Below, in pieces: positions 30,269 through 39,489 of a DNA stretch of 43,020 nt. This DNA is from a virus. The notes under the pieces were generated by a model. That model did not search any database and was not told the DNA's origin. It saw nothing but the letters and a program-made list of their open reading frames with translations. The stretch covers positions 1 to 43,020 of the IMG/VR virus record IMGVR_UViG_3300010938_000071; one strand, written 5' to 3'. Within the stretch, counting starts at the first letter, position 1; each line of letters starts with the position of its first letter. Both the position numbers and the translations under genes were made by a program.

Positions 30269-30981
30269 TTTTTCCATGCCTCCCAGTCATAACCGAGAGC
30301 CTGCATATACTCTCGGAGAGAACCATTAGCCAACTGCAAGAACCTCTGACCTCCTGCTATATCTGGACTCATACTAGATAAGAGAATCAAAGCGCAAGTG
30401 AAATTCTGAGCTGGCTCAATTAACTGGGCAGGAAGCTCGCAATCCTGAGTCAGTGTCCCATTGTTCATTTGCAGGGGAAATCTGATATACTCAATTTTCA
30501 GTAAATCATTACTTTCTAGTGCAGGTATAATTATAAGCTGATTAGTTGCAGGAGTAGTATTTTGGAAAGCATATCGTCCATACCAAACTATCGACACAAA
30601 TCTTGTAGGCTGAATATAAGTTGCATACTGGAAAGGAGAGAGAACAGGATTATAATCGCAAGGTTGTTCGTCATAGCCACTATTTGTTGCTCCATTATAG
30701 TGAAAGTAAACCACATCATATAGCTGAGCCAAATCGCTAGGAAGATTAGTAATCTCTCCTATGGCTACATTTGCCCAATTAGTAATAACCTGGTTAGCGT
30801 AAACAAATAAGGCATTTGCTTGTAGAGTTGGCATGGTTGCTGGCGGCAATCCTGTGGCAAACCTATTCTGAATGTTGTTGAAAATTTGATAAATAAATTC
30901 GTTGGAATGATAAGCATTCACTCCACTGCCAGGGTCTTTAAGCAATCTTCTAATGCCGTCTAAAACTTCCTGAAGCGTCAT
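30226..30981 (-). CDS. Head-tail adaptor-like protein (251 aa)
   Basis: It begins Thr-Leu-Gln-Glu-Val-Leu-Asp-Gly-Ile-Arg-Arg-Leu-Leu, similar to the next upstream gene (Thr-Leu-Asn-Glu-Val-Val-Gly-Arg-Leu), so the pair may be diverged duplicates. An aromatic beta-rich middle is flanked by N- and C-terminal helices, as in gp11/adaptor proteins that sit below the portal. Tail-tubular A is the main alternative. It is ATGA-coupled to the upstream gene. Confidence 0.65.
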   Translation of the reverse strand: MTLQEVLDGIRRLLKDPGSGVNAYHSNEFIYQIFNNIQNRFATGLPPATMPTLQANALFVYANQVITNWANVAIGEITNLPSDLAQLYDVVYFHYNGATNSGYDEQPCDYNPVLSPFQYATYIQPTRFVSIVWYGRYAFQNTTPATNQLIIIPALESNDLLKIEYIRFPLQMNNGTLTQDCELPAQLIEPAQNFTCALILLSSMSPDIAGGQRFLQLANGSLREYMQALGYDWEAWKKWADSLTSLSVPGR

Positions 30982-31640
30982 AGTGCTCTCCCTCTATGAT
31001 AAATATTTCGTCTGATGTGTTTCTTGCCTCCATAATCAGGCCAGGTGCGTTTGAGTGCTTCTTGAGCTTCTACAATATCCTGTTTGATTAGTGAGAGCCT
31101 CGCACCAAAATCCCGAATATAAGCAAACGCATAAGCATAAGCCAGTTCTTTGATGAATAGGTCCTCATACTCAGGAGGTATATCCCAATCTCCATTAGGA
31201 TTCTCCCAAATGAAATCGTCTAAAGGAGCCGCATAACCAAACCGAATCCGGTAATTTCCGTCAGGAACAGGCCAAAGGTTTCCCCAGCCCCCCGGTGCTA
31301 CAAAGAGATGTTTCGGAAATCCTCTTTGTCCTGGGTTCCCGATATTATGAGTATCCCGATATGGCTTTATAGGCAAGGGTAGCCAAGTTTCATCATCATC
31401 AGTTGTCTGTTGAATGAAGGCCTCCAAAGCAACAGAAAACCGGGGGAGGGAGATAGTGTTGTCTCCCTCCCCCACAGTTATCGTTGTTTGCCTCAGTAAA
31501 GCCCACGGGTTGTTCCGCACAATAAACCCGTGAACCTTAGCTTTGGCTTGGCCCATCCAGAGGTGAATTTTGCCGGTATCGGGCAAGGTTTGCTCGCCCA
31601 GATAAGCCATTAACCGGCCAACCACCTCGTTCAGTGTCAA
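30978..31640 (-). CDS. Head-tail adaptor/tail-tubular-A-like protein (220 aa), TTG start
   Basis: The frame starts with TTG at 31638-31640 (TTGA overlaps the upstream stop), 9-10 nt after GGAGG. The layout is an N-terminal helix, an Ile-Ser-Leu-Pro strand, the segment Tyr-Arg-Ile-Arg-Phe-Gly-Tyr-Ala-Ala-Pro-Leu, then Ile-Pro-Pro-Glu-Tyr-Glu-Asp-Leu-Phe-Ile-Lys-Glu-Leu-Ala helices. This is the usual sequence of podovirus adaptor proteins that bind the portal. The C-terminus is basic. Called from pattern and position. Confidence 0.7.
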   Translation of the reverse strand: MTLNEVVGRLMAYLGEQTLPDTGKIHLWMGQAKAKVHGFIVRNNPWALLRQTTITVGEGDNTISLPRFSVALEAFIQQTTDDDETWLPLPIKPYRDTHNIGNPGQRGFPKHLFVAPGGWGNLWPVPDGNYRIRFGYAAPLDDFIWENPNGDWDIPPEYEDLFIKELAYAYAFAYIRDFGARLSLIKQDIVEAQEALKRTWPDYGGKKHIRRNIYHRGRAL

Positions 31641-32071
31641 ACTATCACACCCTCCATCAAGACAGACAGATGAGCGGCGGCAGGCGCTCCGGTGGTGCTG
31701 ACCGCTATGGTCAGATACTCTCCATCCTTTAGGGAAACAGACCTACCTGGAGAACCCTGTGATGGAAGAGTGAAACGATATAGCTCCACCACGCTTTCAC
31801 TGTTTCCCGAGAGTAAAACAAGGCTATTCCCTATGTTGGATGGTCCCTGCTTGAGCTGGAGCGTATAGTGATCAGTTGTAGTGCCCGCAGAATCATGGAT
31901 GATTGCCACACGCTTAACCACAAAACGCCGATCTCCAAGCTCAGGAGCCATAAGGTAAAGCGCAGTTTCAGTTCCTAGCGCTAGGTTGAGGGTAGATGAC
32001 CATGCGGTTTCGGGATATTTAGCAAATCCCATTCTGAGAAGGTTCCCTATCCGTGTAAAGATACTGATCAT
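31637..32071 (-). CDS. Beta-rich minor head protein (144 aa)
   Basis: Strand-rich throughout, with regular Thr/Ser/Gly turns (His-Tyr-Thr-Leu-Gln-Leu-Lys; Ser-Leu-Lys-Asp-Gly-Glu-Tyr-Leu-Thr-Ile). The likely fold is a jelly roll or Ig-like sandwich, as in decoration proteins and head fibres. It follows the capsid gene and a 58-residue gene, overlapping the latter as ATGA. Decoration is inferred from fold and position. Confidence 0.6.
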   Translation of the reverse strand: MISIFTRIGNLLRMGFAKYPETAWSSTLNLALGTETALYLMAPELGDRRFVVKRVAIIHDSAGTTTDHYTLQLKQGPSNIGNSLVLLSGNSESVVELYRFTLPSQGSPGRSVSLKDGEYLTIAVSTTGAPAAAHLSVLMEGVIV

Positions 32072-32244
32072 AGCTCCTCCTCAAGATTCAGAAGCTCAGC
32101 AAGAAGGATACCGAAACGAGGAAACTCCTTTTTGATCTTCTTAAGGGCCTCCAAATTATAGCCCTTGAAAGTTTCCTCTATCATTTCCTTCTCAGGCGGT
32201 CCCTTTTCCTGCGACTTCGTATCCTGTTTCTTATTTTTGGCCAT
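32068..32244 (-). CDS. Small Lys/Glu-rich protein (58 aa)
   Basis: ATG 32242-32244 lies 9 bp after the capsid stop, with GGTGAGTG upstream. The first 20 residues are basic and polar (Lys-Asn-Lys-Lys-Gln), followed by a helix pair with Gly-Tyr-Asn-Leu-Glu-Ala-Leu-Lys-Lys-Ile and Leu-Ala-Glu-Leu-Leu-Asn-Leu. The TGA overlaps the next ATG. Position between major capsid and decoration-like genes suggests a minor head role. No family recognised. Confidence 0.6.
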   Translation of the reverse strand: MAKNKKQDTKSQEKGPPEKEMIEETFKGYNLEALKKIKKEFPRFGILLAELLNLEEEL

Positions 32245-32252
32245 CACTCACC

Positions 32253-33848
32253 TCACAGCGTTATGCCATGTATCTTGCCCAGGGTCCCCGGCTCGGCTAT
32301 GACCTGGCCAAACCACCCGTTCATGTAGTTAAAAGCCTCATCATAGCCTTCCTTCTTGTGGAAGAAAGAGCTACCCACATTTGGTTCCTCCATCCAGGCA
32401 AGGAAAGGAGGTATCATGGTGTTCTTAAAGATATAAGCCTTGCTGTTTGCGGGAAGGCCTATGGCCCGCTCCGGCGGTTCCATATATTGAATCTCTACCG
32501 GGTTATCAGCTGTTGATCTCACAGGAGGCACGGCCTTTATAAGAATTATACCTGGGCCAACATAGGGGTCTGGTATTACCGGCACACCATCAACCTCAAC
32601 CGTGCTTATCGTGCCGAAGGGGTCTCCTACCACCTTAGAATCAGCCAGGTTATATGTCATAAGAGCCATGCTGGCCACCTCATCCCTGAGCTGTTCTATG
32701 TAGTAGCTATCGCAAAAGATAGCAATATCGCTTCCCCCGCCAACAAGGTTATACTGGGCCTTGATTGTAGCAACCAGGCTCCTCAGCTGATCATAGAGAG
32801 TCCCGGCCGGGTCAAAGGCCAGGCTGTATCCGTTGAACTCAGAGTAATTAGCGCGGTTAACCAGATGGATGTAGCCAGCATCCTCAGCTCCCCAAGAAAG
32901 AGGAAGAGTATGAGCATACCAGCTATCCTGGACATTACCATCATAGTCGTAGGACGCAAGAGTGAAGTAAAGGTTAGCGTTAGCCGCAAGAGTTATGGCG
33001 GCTCCTGAGACAGAACCCAACTTGACCTGATAGGGGAAACGGCCAGCGACGGGTTTGATGACAGACATGACCCTCACTACTCCCGCACTTCCACCGCCAT
33101 CATTCAGCCGGCTATAGGTATTTGCTCCTGTCCTGTTATATATCGTCAAAAGCATACCTGGCTTCAGATAGTAAGCTCCCACACGGCCATAATTATTGCC
33201 GGTGGCATCCATATGGTCGTTGAGAGTGAGAATCGTTCCACCATTGGCTAGAGTTGCTATGGTTTCGTTGGTTGTGCCGACATGGTAGAAGGCAATAGCG
33301 CCCCTACAAACCAGGCCGGAGTTCGCATCCACGATCTCGGTTCCACCATAACCATATCCAAAGGTAGTGCCATTATCATCATAGTTGAAGATGTCTCCCC
33401 TATACAGCTGGAAAAGGTAGTGATGAACGATCCCATAGGTTTTAGCGGATAGCCTCTGACGGACATAATCCTCAACCGAGCTTACCTGGGCGACATTCTG
33501 GAGAAATGCCGTATCTCCCCTCAGAGCCGCGTTGATGATCTCTATTTCATCATCAACGCCTGCTCCTAGTTTAACCAGACGCGCATATGCCGCCATATGA
33601 GAGCCTCCTGCTCCTACAAGACCTGCCGCACCTGAACCAGTTCCCGCGCTAGTAGATATATCCTCCCAGAGCCTACGCCTGAGCTGATACCTATGATCTG
33701 CGCTGAGACCATAAGTGGGCGCTTTCACAACAGGTATCTTGGAGGCCAACGGGGCGGTGGCCGATACCTGTGCCGCAAACAAACGGTGCACGACCGCTAT
33801 GGTGTTGTTCCCCGTAAGATAATCAGCATATCCTTGTGTCGTTGCCAT
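32253..33848 (-). CDS. Major capsid protein, HK97-like fold (531 aa)
   Basis: Located directly after the scaffold gene and behind AGGAGG. Features consistent with a podovirus capsid subunit: a Gly/Ala-rich N-terminal segment with Ser-Thr-Ser-Ala-Gly-Thr-Gly-Ser-Gly-Ala-Ala-Gly, an extended helix near residues 355-400 (Tyr-Asp-Gln-Leu-Arg-Ser-Leu-Val-Ala-Thr-Ile), and the Val-Asp-Gly-Val-Pro-Val-Ile-Pro-Asp-Pro strand-turn typical of the axial domain. Length 531 exceeds the usual 300-400; the extra beta-rich stretch (about 165-320) may be an inserted domain exposed on the shell. Assigned by gene order and pattern. Confidence 0.8.
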   Translation of the reverse strand: MATTQGYADYLTGNNTIAVVHRLFAAQVSATAPLASKIPVVKAPTYGLSADHRYQLRRRLWEDISTSAGTGSGAAGLVGAGGSHMAAYARLVKLGAGVDDEIEIINAALRGDTAFLQNVAQVSSVEDYVRQRLSAKTYGIVHHYLFQLYRGDIFNYDDNGTTFGYGYGGTEIVDANSGLVCRGAIAFYHVGTTNETIATLANGGTILTLNDHMDATGNNYGRVGAYYLKPGMLLTIYNRTGANTYSRLNDGGGSAGVVRVMSVIKPVAGRFPYQVKLGSVSGAAITLAANANLYFTLASYDYDGNVQDSWYAHTLPLSWGAEDAGYIHLVNRANYSEFNGYSLAFDPAGTLYDQLRSLVATIKAQYNLVGGGSDIAIFCDSYYIEQLRDEVASMALMTYNLADSKVVGDPFGTISTVEVDGVPVIPDPYVGPGIILIKAVPPVRSTADNPVEIQYMEPPERAIGLPANSKAYIFKNTMIPPFLAWMEEPNVGSSFFHKKEGYDEAFNYMNGWFGQVIAEPGTLGKIHGITL

Positions 33849-33871
33849 ATCTTTTTACCTCCTGTAGCGTC

Positions 33872-35047
33872 TCATAGCCTATATCCTAAACCCTCCATGA
33901 GGCTATCTATATCCTCAATGGGTTTAGGAGTTTCGCCACTTACGCTACCTGTTTTAATGCTCTCCAGTTTGCCCTGTTCCTTAAGGTATTCCTCCGCTAC
34001 CTGTTTACGGAAATCAGGGTCTTTACGGAGAGCTTCAATCTCCCTGTCCAGCGCCTTTTTGTAGCTCTCTTCAATCATACTCGTGAGCTTCTTTTCAAAG
34101 GCCTGTGAGATACTCTCCAAATGCTGGGTAAGCACCTCATCGGCCAACTCACGCGGTTTGCCCTTATCATCATAGAGAAGACCTTCTTCATGCAAAGCGC
34201 CAAAAGCAGAGCCTAGTATCAACCCCACCGCGTTCTTTTCGCCCAGTAGGGTGGAAAGAAGCGGGGCCTGGCTTTTGGCCTTCTCCATGGCCATTTGGGT
34301 AAAACGCTGATTGAGAGCCTCTAGCTGAGCCACACTGGAACTTTGGAGATCATTAAGACGCGCCACTAGAGCCGCGTCCCTTTTGACCATAAACTCACGG
34401 AACTTCTCCACATTAAAGGCCGCCTTTACAGCTTCAACTGGAGCATCAGCATCAAGATTGAGGAACTCCCTCGCCGCGACAAGCAGTTCGTCAACGCCTG
34501 AGTCGGGGATTGAAATTACCAGGTTAACGGCTTCATCGTATTTCTTGCGGGCTTCTTCTTCCCTCTTCTTGATTTCAACAGCATCCTGAAGAACCTTGTC
34601 CGCCTTTAGGAGCTTCTGGCCTTGCCTGATAAGATTCTCAACGGAATAAGGGATTTCCTGGCCATCAACCTTGAGTGTTATTTTCCCGTGCAGAGGCATT
34701 ATGCCCACTATATTCCCCTGTTCATCTACAACAGAGATCATCCCGTCTTGAACTGCCCTTTCTTTGAGTAGTTTAGTGAATTCATCCTCAGGCTCAGGGG
34801 TAGGGGTTTCTGGTTTGGCCTCTTCTGGTTTGGATTGCTCTGGTTCCTTAGGCTCGGTTTGAGCTTCAGACTTTTCCTCGGTTGTAGGAGCTGTTTTTTG
34901 TTTTTCGGTTCTAGCCTCTTCCTCTTCTGGTGTAGCAAGCCCCATATCCGAGAAAATATCTATCTCAGACACGGCCTCTGGCTCAGGTGCTATCTGAGCC
35001 TCAGGTTCTTGTGTTGCTATATCTTTCTCTTCGTCTGGCATGGTCAT
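33872..35047 (-). CDS. Scaffolding protein (391 aa)
   Basis: Acidic, Pro/Glu/Lys-rich first 100 residues (Glu-Pro-Glu repeats), then long charged helices and a helical C-terminus (Ala-Glu-Glu-Tyr-Leu-Lys-Glu-Gln). It lies between portal and capsid genes. This is the composition and place of internal scaffolds that direct procapsid assembly. GGAGG is encoded by the portal's last codons. A second ATG at 35041 is an alternative start. Confidence 0.8.
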   Translation of the reverse strand: MTMPDEEKDIATQEPEAQIAPEPEAVSEIDIFSDMGLATPEEEEARTEKQKTAPTTEEKSEAQTEPKEPEQSKPEEAKPETPTPEPEDEFTKLLKERAVQDGMISVVDEQGNIVGIMPLHGKITLKVDGQEIPYSVENLIRQGQKLLKADKVLQDAVEIKKREEEARKKYDEAVNLVISIPDSGVDELLVAAREFLNLDADAPVEAVKAAFNVEKFREFMVKRDAALVARLNDLQSSSVAQLEALNQRFTQMAMEKAKSQAPLLSTLLGEKNAVGLILGSAFGALHEEGLLYDDKGKPRELADEVLTQHLESISQAFEKKLTSMIEESYKKALDREIEALRKDPDFRKQVAEEYLKEQGKLESIKTGSVSGETPKPIEDIDSLMEGLGYRL

Positions 35048-35048
35048 A

Positions 35049-37067
35049 TTATATTATACCTCCTTGTGGTATTTCAACTCCCTCTTCTGGCGATGGGGCG
35101 TTTTGTGTGATTTCAGCTGTCCGTGGCCGCCCACCTCGTTCACCTGATACTTGCTGAGGGGTCTTTACTCCCATAGATTCCTGCACCTGCTTTTGGAGTT
35201 GTTGAGTTAGCGTCGCCAGCTCTGCCTGCAAACCTATCTGACGAATCGCCTGTTTCTTGATTTCAGTCATGTAAGTATCATCATGGGCCTGTATATGGGC
35301 CATTAACTCTCTAAACTCAGGGCTTTCTCTCTCTTCTATACCTATCTGAGCGGCCCTAAGTTTATGAATTGTCATATGGACTACATGATCATCACTCTCG
35401 GCTACTGGACACCTTTTTCCTTCCAGAATAAGCCTGTTTTCCTCTTGGGCCAGACGCCTTTGAGCCTCACGCGCCTGATTAAATCCCGGAACCTCAATAC
35501 CAAGATCGCGCATGACCATATCTGATATTGCCTGATAAACAGCTGGGTCTTGCATTGGTATTATTCCTCTCTGCACTAACTCCATAGTCATTTCTGGCCT
35601 TAGTGCACGGCTAAATATGCTGTTCTGGCCTACATCTACACTTATATTAGGCACAGGCCCATAGACTCTTTCTGGTGTCAAGAATTCCCTAGCATAATCA
35701 ACCATATCCTTTCCAACTAGCTGAGAAAGAGTATCCTTTCCTCTCATAAACTCGGCCGCGAGGCCCAGTATTTGCTCGGCTACACGCCTCATAGCCAAAG
35801 CAAGCGTAAATAGTCGGGGCCTAAAAAGCTTCTGTCTATTGACTTCTGACATCTGCCAAGCAGTTGCACTTTCACCGCGGCCTATGGGTTCACCACGATC
35901 AAGAGGTGTAAGACCCATTAGAATGTCCATGCCATTCATCAAGCTCGTAAATGCCTGAAAATACGATTCGCCAACCTGTGGTGGAACAAGAAAGCCTAGA
36001 GGATTAGCATTAGCAAATTGTGGGTCAACAGACAATATCTGACCAGGTTCATTTGAAATTTCCTCAACCCTTATCGCTCCGTCCACATAGTAAAGAATAG
36101 GATTGGCCAAATAGTCAACATTCTCCACATACTTGGCCAACATGAGATTGATAACATCCTGGATTGCGGCCATATCTGAAAGTGGAGTAGTCCCCACAAA
36201 ACGAGAACCATAATCCAACAAAACCCTAATGACAGGCAACTCACCATGGCCATAACCATCATAGGTCTCATTTAAGACTACATACTCAGCTTCATCCTTC
36301 TCTTTATAATTATCTCCTCCTTTATGCATAAGGATAAAATGTCGCCCCTCAGGATGAGCAGGAGTGCTTTTCTCCCAATATTCTATTATCTTAATATTCT
36401 CATTCCAATCAACGGCATCACTGGTAATCCTTGCTGGCTCCCTTTCTTCGGGAACAGGAACTTTATCAATGACACTAGCCCAACGGGGGAATATGGCCTT
36501 TAAATCCTCACGATTGACTATACTTTCCACGGCCGCCCAGCGTGCTTCTTGTAGAGTTGGGTCTCTGGCTTGAAGATCATATAAAACATTCTGAGGATGT
36601 GGAACATCCACAAAGATTACTGGTTTACCCTTCTTTTTGCTGGCGTGAACATAAAAGAATGCCTGACCACCGAAAAGAAGCCAATAGTAAAGCGGATACA
36701 GGACATCCGAAAAATGATTTTGCTCTAAAACCGCGTTGATTAGCTTCTCGGCGGCCTCAGCTTGAAGCACATCATCTTCGTCAGTGGTAGTAGGGTTTAC
36801 CTGCACACGCGGTAAATACTCTAATAGCTTGGCCACTACAGCATTACAATTGAACCTAATCCGGTTAAATACCAGTGATAACTGGTTAATATCTTCATCG
36901 CCCAAAACAACCGAACGCTGAATGCTGTCTTGTGTGGAGTTTTTAGTCTGCAAGCCCTGATAATAATCTGCAAACAAGTTGCTCATATTCCAGAGCGGTG
37001 TCAGCTTCGCCCTCGTCCATTCCAGACGCCGAGCAATCGGCGTGATTTCCTCAGAGATATCGGCCAT
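35049..37067 (-). CDS. Portal protein (672 aa)
   Basis: The length and order (after terminase, before scaffold) fit a P22/T7-type portal. The N-terminus has Trp-x2-Ala-x-Leu-x-Pro-Leu-Trp-Asn-Met-Ser. The wing domain includes Val-Gln-Val-Asn-Pro-Thr-Thr. The stem region has Pro-Leu-Asp-Arg-Gly-Glu-Pro-Ile-Gly-Arg-Gly-Glu-Ser-Ala-Thr-Ala-Trp-Gln, typical of such portals. A long charged, Gln-rich helical barrel ends the protein (residues 560-640). It forms the dodecameric DNA channel. Confidence 0.85.
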   Translation of the reverse strand: MADISEEITPIARRLEWTRAKLTPLWNMSNLFADYYQGLQTKNSTQDSIQRSVVLGDEDINQLSLVFNRIRFNCNAVVAKLLEYLPRVQVNPTTTDEDDVLQAEAAEKLINAVLEQNHFSDVLYPLYYWLLFGGQAFFYVHASKKKGKPVIFVDVPHPQNVLYDLQARDPTLQEARWAAVESIVNREDLKAIFPRWASVIDKVPVPEEREPARITSDAVDWNENIKIIEYWEKSTPAHPEGRHFILMHKGGDNYKEKDEAEYVVLNETYDGYGHGELPVIRVLLDYGSRFVGTTPLSDMAAIQDVINLMLAKYVENVDYLANPILYYVDGAIRVEEISNEPGQILSVDPQFANANPLGFLVPPQVGESYFQAFTSLMNGMDILMGLTPLDRGEPIGRGESATAWQMSEVNRQKLFRPRLFTLALAMRRVAEQILGLAAEFMRGKDTLSQLVGKDMVDYAREFLTPERVYGPVPNISVDVGQNSIFSRALRPEMTMELVQRGIIPMQDPAVYQAISDMVMRDLGIEVPGFNQAREAQRRLAQEENRLILEGKRCPVAESDDHVVHMTIHKLRAAQIGIEERESPEFRELMAHIQAHDDTYMTEIKKQAIRQIGLQAELATLTQQLQKQVQESMGVKTPQQVSGERGGRPRTAEITQNAPSPEEGVEIPQGGII

Positions 37068-37244
37068 TTATCGTGTCCTCCTCTTGATCTTTACTTCTGA
37101 CTTTGGAAACTTTTCCGGCACAAATCCTCTGCCGGCCTTGTAGCCATCCCGGTAAACCGACTTCATTACAAACCACACAGACCAAATCAGCGCCAAAGTA
37201 TAACACAAAACACAGGCGCCTGCAACCATGTATATCCAGATCAT
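37068..37244 (-). CDS. Single-membrane-span protein between terminase and portal (58 aa)
   Basis: ATG 37242-37244 overlaps the terminase stop (ATGA) behind GAGGAG. Residues 2-27 form one hydrophobic helix (Ile-Trp-Ile-Tyr-Met-Val-Ala-Gly-Ala-Cys, then Leu-Ala-Leu-Ile-Trp). The remainder is basic (Lys-Ile-Lys-Arg-Arg-Thr-Arg end). The expected topology is N-out with a basic cytoplasmic tail. T7-like phages place a small holin near the terminase genes, so a holin or antiholin is possible. A packaging-related membrane anchor is also conceivable. Confidence 0.65.
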   Translation of the reverse strand: MIWIYMVAGACVLCYTLALIWSVWFVMKSVYRDGYKAGRGFVPEKFPKSEVKIKRRTR

Positions 37245-38941
37245 CGTATCTCCTCTATGTATCTTCTCACTTCAGCAAACCTCCCCCGGTGCCCTATCCT
37301 ATTGACTCCACGACGCACTACCCTGATTGAACTTATTCCTGTTTGGGAATGAAATTCGCGGGCACGCTTCTCCTCAGTTGTGTAAATTGCCATTCTGAGT
37401 GCATCAATCAAGTGAAAAGCATGGCTTCTCCTTCCCGTAGAAGGCAAGTCCGTTCTCTCCATTGTTCCTAGCTGATTTCTCAACATCCTTGCGCCTGCTG
37501 ATAATAATAAATCACCGCGGCGCATTACATCAACTACATGACCAAAGCTCTCAGCCCTATTAGCAAGAATACCACGGCAAATAGTGCGTTTGATCCCACC
37601 ATATTCAAGGGCATTTAAGAATTTTCTTGCTATTGTAGCCTCGTCAGTATTCTGTCCGGCTCTATACCGGTTAACATGTGCGGACGCATCATAGTTTATC
37701 TCAACCGGTTCCCAACCATTTCTACGCAAAGTATCAACTAACCTATTAGCCGTATCCTCTGGCTGTTCATGCCCCTGCCACTCTGCTACAACATACCACT
37801 TGCCGTCATTGGTCTTAGATACGAAACAAAGTGCACTTGGACTTTCACCAAACCCAAAGTCAACCCCAACCCATACATCTTTACTATGTGGAGGGTCTTC
37901 GCTGACAATTATATCTGGCGTAATATACTTACCGAAAATCAAAGTATCCGACACGATCCATTCGCCCATAGCAAACATCCTGAAGCGTCCCAAATCTCCA
38001 TCGGCTTTGGCATAAAGATACGCTTCTATGTGAGCTTCTGGCGGATAATAAGGTGAAAGAATATTGGGGTATATGATACTCAAGAATGGTTCTACACCCT
38101 CAGACTTCAATACTGCCTCCCAATCCATTTGGTATTCCTCCTTGAACTTTGCGAAAGCCTTCATGGCTCCTGCCTTGCCTAACCTTGCCTCAGCATAAAT
38201 ATCTGCTCCCATTTCAAGCCACTTTTCATGGTCTATTATCCTTCCCAGCTGATCTCTGAAATAAATTCTAAACTGCACTTTCCTACTGGGAAGGTAAATC
38301 TCATAATAGACCCAACCCAATCTATAGGGTGTAGTTCCCATCAATATCTCCCTGTGATAACGCCGCGTCCTGTCTCTGATTACCTTCCAGACCTCTTCAC
38401 TAATATTATAACTGGTATCGTGAGAAGCAATATCAACCTCATCAATCACCATTCCGTTAAGATGTCGGCCTTGTATCTTAAGGCCTTCTTGAAGGTGCCT
38501 AAAATAAATTGTGCCTTTACAAAATGTTGGGCTAAGTTGAATGAAACCAGATGTTGGAGAAGAACCCTTCTTCAACTTTCCCAGAGAAGGATACAGATCA
38601 AATGCTCCCATTCCACCAAAAGTCTCAATCAGCTTGGGTATAAGGACCTGTTGAATGTGAGGACCATCAGGACCTCCCATAAGACCTACAAAAGGTTTCT
38701 GTTTATCATAACCATTTTGATGATACTGGTAAGCCTTTGCAAACAACCAGATAGGAAGTAGGAAAGTCTTTCCCGCTCCCTGCCCCGCTACCAGGAGAAC
38801 AACCTCATATGGCTTACCGCCACGCATCCTGGCTCTAAAAGCAAGTGTCTGCGCGGGATCAAGAACAAAATCACGAAAGACCTTAACACGCTTCAACTGG
38901 TCATAATGCTGACGGAATTTGTAGAAATCCTGCCTAGCCAT
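37241..38941 (-). CDS. Terminase large subunit (566 aa)
   Basis: Packaging ATPase-nuclease. Walker A is at residues 52-59 (Ala-Gly-Gln-Gly-Ala-Gly-Lys-Thr). Walker B is Gly-Met-Val-Ile-Asp-Glu-Val-Asp near 170. A Gly-Thr-Thr-Pro coupling motif follows near 205. The RNase H-fold nuclease begins with Trp-Val-Gly-Val-Asp-Phe-Gly-Phe-Gly-Glu near 355, and a second acidic strand follows (Ile-Asn-Tyr-Asp-Ala-Ser-Ala-His). It cuts and pumps DNA into the procapsid through the portal. It starts 4 bp after the small-terminase stop. Confidence 0.9.
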   Translation of the reverse strand: MARQDFYKFRQHYDQLKRVKVFRDFVLDPAQTLAFRARMRGGKPYEVVLLVAGQGAGKTFLLPIWLFAKAYQYHQNGYDKQKPFVGLMGGPDGPHIQQVLIPKLIETFGGMGAFDLYPSLGKLKKGSSPTSGFIQLSPTFCKGTIYFRHLQEGLKIQGRHLNGMVIDEVDIASHDTSYNISEEVWKVIRDRTRRYHREILMGTTPYRLGWVYYEIYLPSRKVQFRIYFRDQLGRIIDHEKWLEMGADIYAEARLGKAGAMKAFAKFKEEYQMDWEAVLKSEGVEPFLSIIYPNILSPYYPPEAHIEAYLYAKADGDLGRFRMFAMGEWIVSDTLIFGKYITPDIIVSEDPPHSKDVWVGVDFGFGESPSALCFVSKTNDGKWYVVAEWQGHEQPEDTANRLVDTLRRNGWEPVEINYDASAHVNRYRAGQNTDEATIARKFLNALEYGGIKRTICRGILANRAESFGHVVDVMRRGDLLLSAGARMLRNQLGTMERTDLPSTGRRSHAFHLIDALRMAIYTTEEKRAREFHSQTGISSIRVVRRGVNRIGHRGRFAEVRRYIEEIR

Positions 38942-38944
38942 GTC

Positions 38945-39436
38945 TCACACCTCTATATCACTCCCTAAGTTAACCTCCTCCTTGTCCTCAATGTTCATCC
39001 TGAGAGTCATCTGGAACTTCTTCAACTCAGTCAGTTTCCCTCCGACCTGAGGAACCATACTAAGTATAGGACCAATTACCCTTTTATACTTCTCTGCCTC
39101 TTCTGGGTCTTCTACGGCTAGTTGATTGAGACGATCAAGTGCTTTATCGGCTTGAGCGAGTATCTTCATGTAAAGAGCCGCTATTGGCTCCAATGAAATA
39201 ACTCCTATGGCCTCATTGGAGAGATCAAAAACATCCCGATAAAAATCCCCCCAGGTCTTTTTCAGAGGCCGAAGAACCCTATCTTCAAAGCTCTGTTTGC
39301 TAGGGAAACCTTCTTCGGCCAAAACCTTCTTAAAATCAGGATCGGCTTCTCGCACGACTGCATGAACAATAGCCTGATATTTCTCTTTCAAGTAATCAAC
39401 CGACAGGTTTCTCGGTCTACCTCGCCGTTTAGCCAT
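38945..39436 (-). CDS. Terminase small subunit-like DNA-binding protein (163 aa)
   Basis: The start ATG 39434-39436 sits 6 nt after a TATAAT box with no ribosome site, so the mRNA is leaderless. The basic start (Lys-Arg-Arg-Gly-Arg-Pro-Arg-Asn) resembles an AT-hook. Residues 15-80 are helical and could hold a helix-turn-helix; residues 85-135 form a long helix bundle suited to oligomerisation. It is the first gene of the virion operon, just before the large terminase, and would recognise the packaging site. Assigned mainly by position. Confidence 0.75.
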   Translation of the reverse strand: MAKRRGRPRNLSVDYLKEKYQAIVHAVVREADPDFKKVLAEEGFPSKQSFEDRVLRPLKKTWGDFYRDVFDLSNEAIGVISLEPIAALYMKILAQADKALDRLNQLAVEDPEEAEKYKRVIGPILSMVPQVGGKLTELKKFQMTLRMNIEDKEEVNLGSDIEV

Positions 39437-39442
39437 GGAGAA

Positions 39443-39472
39443 ATTATAAAGGTTGCGCCAAGTATAAATCAA
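39443..39472 (-). promoter_or_regulatory. TU5 (virion operon) promoter
   Basis: The minus strand reads TTGATT (39467-39472), 18-bp spacer, TATAAT (39443-39448). ATG begins 6 nt later. It is interleaved with the plus-strand TU6 promoter, so polymerases cannot occupy both at once. Confidence 0.75.
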
Positions 39473-39482
39473 GCAGTATAAT
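39453..39482 (+). promoter_or_regulatory. TU6 promoter
   Basis: TTGCGC (39453-39458), 18-bp spacer, TATAAT (39477-39482). ATG begins 7 nt later at 39490 with no Shine-Dalgarno sequence. It overlaps the TU5 promoter over 20 bp on the opposite strand. Confidence 0.7.
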
Positions 39483-39489
39483 TTCAACT